Part shown: piece after piece, positions 63,277-64,000 of the stretch
Layout of the letters: each line of letters begins with the position of its first letter
Numbering within the stretch: the first letter of the stretch is position 1
Assembly (NCBI GenBank): GCA_945928575.1
Contig: CAMENP010000012.1
Location: 1-64,000 of the forward strand
Length of the DNA stretch: 64,000 nt
Source: an uncultured Butyrivibrio sp.
GTDB lineage: Bacteria; Bacillota; Clostridia; Lachnospirales; Lachnospiraceae
Direction of reading: 5' to 3'
Program-made: the position numbers and the translations under genes
The notes under the pieces: model-generated
The model's database searches: none
What the model was told of the DNA's origin: nothing
What the model saw: the letters and a program-made list of their open reading frames with translations, nothing else

Positions 63277-64000
63277 TTAATCTTCCACGTTGGATTTAAT
63301 GTCTGCTATAAGCCATTTACCGTCAATATTGACAAAATAATATGTCTGGTCATTATGCTCCGTTCTCGTATCTCCCGTAGCCGTAAGATACATTGACTTA
63401 TCAAAAATAACCCTGCATGAAAAACATACATCGCTGTACGGTATATAATCTTCCACTGACACATTATTAAATTCAGGTGTATTATGCCTGCTGTACATCC
63501 ACATATCACCCTGTCTGTACTGTTCCGCAAGGTCTATATAATAAGATCCCTGTGGGAAATATATCTGAAGGCATGCAGTGCTTTCTCCGCATCCCTCAAG
63601 GTCACGCGAGAAGAAATTGGAGTATGCCTTGGCTGCTGTGATAACATAATCCGATAACTCAGCCGGAATCTGCGTTGTAACATATCCTATATTAATATTC
63701 GAATAATCCGTATAAGAAGAAGTATCAATACTGTTTCCCGACGCATCCGTAACCTGGATTTCAGGATTATTGACAAGGCCCTTGACTTCATAAGTGACCG
63801 TCTTCGGAACCTCAACATATTCAGCAACATATTCCATGCCTTCCATGTTAACAGGATCTCCTACCTGTTCATCGCTTCCGAGTTCAACACCGTTTATCGT
63901 GACTTTATAAATTGCCGGTACCGTTATTTTTACATTTACCGCACCGTTGTTTGCGTCTGCGCTTACGGATGCTACTTTCCAGTCGGAAATGGAAAGTATG
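63277..64000 (-). CDS. Extracytoplasmic protein, C-terminal part (gene runs off the window)
   Basis: The frame is open from the stop at 63277 to the right edge, so only the last 240 or so residues are seen. They hold a beta-rich stretch (VPAIYKVTINGVELGSDEQVGD) like the TcaA/YvbJ-type repeats, and a C-terminal region of about 120 residues (AAKAYSNFFSRDL ... FVNIDGKWLIADIKSN) with the look of an NTF2-like domain. An internal ATG at 63846 is not the start. Likely an N-terminally anchored envelope protein cotranscribed with moxR. Confidence 0.75.
   Translation of the reverse strand, partial: ILSISDWKVASVSADANNGAVNVKITVPAIYKVTINGVELGSDEQVGDPVNMEGMEYVAEYVEVPKTVTYEVKGLVNNPEIQVTDASGNSIDTSSYTDYSNINIGYVTTQIPAELSDYVITAAKAYSNFFSRDLEGCGESTACLQIYFPQGSYYIDLAEQYRQGDMWMYSRHNTPEFNNVSVEDYIPYSDVCFSCRVIFDKSMYLTATGDTRTEHNDQTYYFVNIDGKWLIADIKSNVED

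Noticed and set aside
1..64000. Prophage, integrative element or tRNA-associated island
   Set aside because: No integrase, transposase, phage structural gene, tRNA or attachment-site duplication was recognised.

Overview
The window looks like a chromosomal segment of an obligately anaerobic, Gram-positive gut- or rumen-type Firmicute, most likely Lachnospiraceae (Coprococcus/Butyrivibrio/Lachnospira-like). The grounds are moderate-to-low GC, strong AGGAGG ribosome sites, a xylulose-5-P/fructose-6-P phosphoketolase, an agr-type peptide quorum-sensing locus, a lysine riboswitch on dapA, AddAB instead of RecBCD, a CIRCE operator and a large secreted GH5 cellulase. No phage, plasmid, CRISPR, tRNA or rRNA gene was seen. 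The genus is an inference.

Layout. 1-816: GC-rich tandem repeats, then a clean promoter and hairpin leader for phosphoketolase. 817-5467: phosphoketolase, a CIRCE-controlled Hsp20 with a 41-residue basic protein behind it, and a divergent ferredoxin-like gene / Crp-Fnr regulator pair sharing a palindrome centred exactly at -41.5 of the ferredoxin promoter. 5468-11278: two MacB-type ABC exporters and an orphan NMT1/THI5-like substrate-binding lipoprotein. 11266-12666: a GC-rich repeat island. 12667-17577: a polytopic membrane protein, a cold-shock protein, Hsp33 with a methyltransferase, a SEC-C protein and small membrane proteins. 17586-27467: an agr-like region. Divergent agrBD and agrAC flank a 9-N12-9 direct repeat; behind agrBD lie a broken serpin, a remnant of a second serpin, an ABC transporter and three lipoproteins. 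27464-35973: addB-addA-subtilase. 36062-44021: a small FMN-binding-like protein, a second GC-rich island, NAD synthetase, a small lipoprotein, dapA-dapB under a lysine riboswitch, a tandem OB-fold protein and TypA/BipA. 44072-50418: a coiled-coil pair and a frameshifted GH5 cellulase. 50626-64000: an ABC exporter with a two-component system, two paralogous N-acetylmuramoyl-L-alanine amidases and a MoxR/DUF58/transglutaminase cluster.

The most unusual signal is a roughly 121-127 nt structured element present three times (11266-11392 and 36537-36663 on +, 12439-12559 on -). Two copies are nearly identical. The third has diverged in most stem sequence, yet keeps the pairing through paired base changes, with the same bulges and loops and with G-U wobbles that work only on one strand. 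Each copy sits directly behind a protein gene, in the same orientation as that gene, and in one case the gene's stop codon lies in the basal stem. In two of three copies the 5' arm is tandemly duplicated. This points to a mobile or spreading 3'-UTR RNA element, or a REP-like hairpin, that I do not recognise.

The second notable system is the agr locus: a 46-residue AgrD with a predicted CFSLF thiolactone ring, AgrB with the His/Cys pair, a LytTR regulator and a GHKL kinase. AgrA-type repeats lie between the two promoters, and a run of co-oriented peptide, transporter and lipoprotein genes follows that could be its target.
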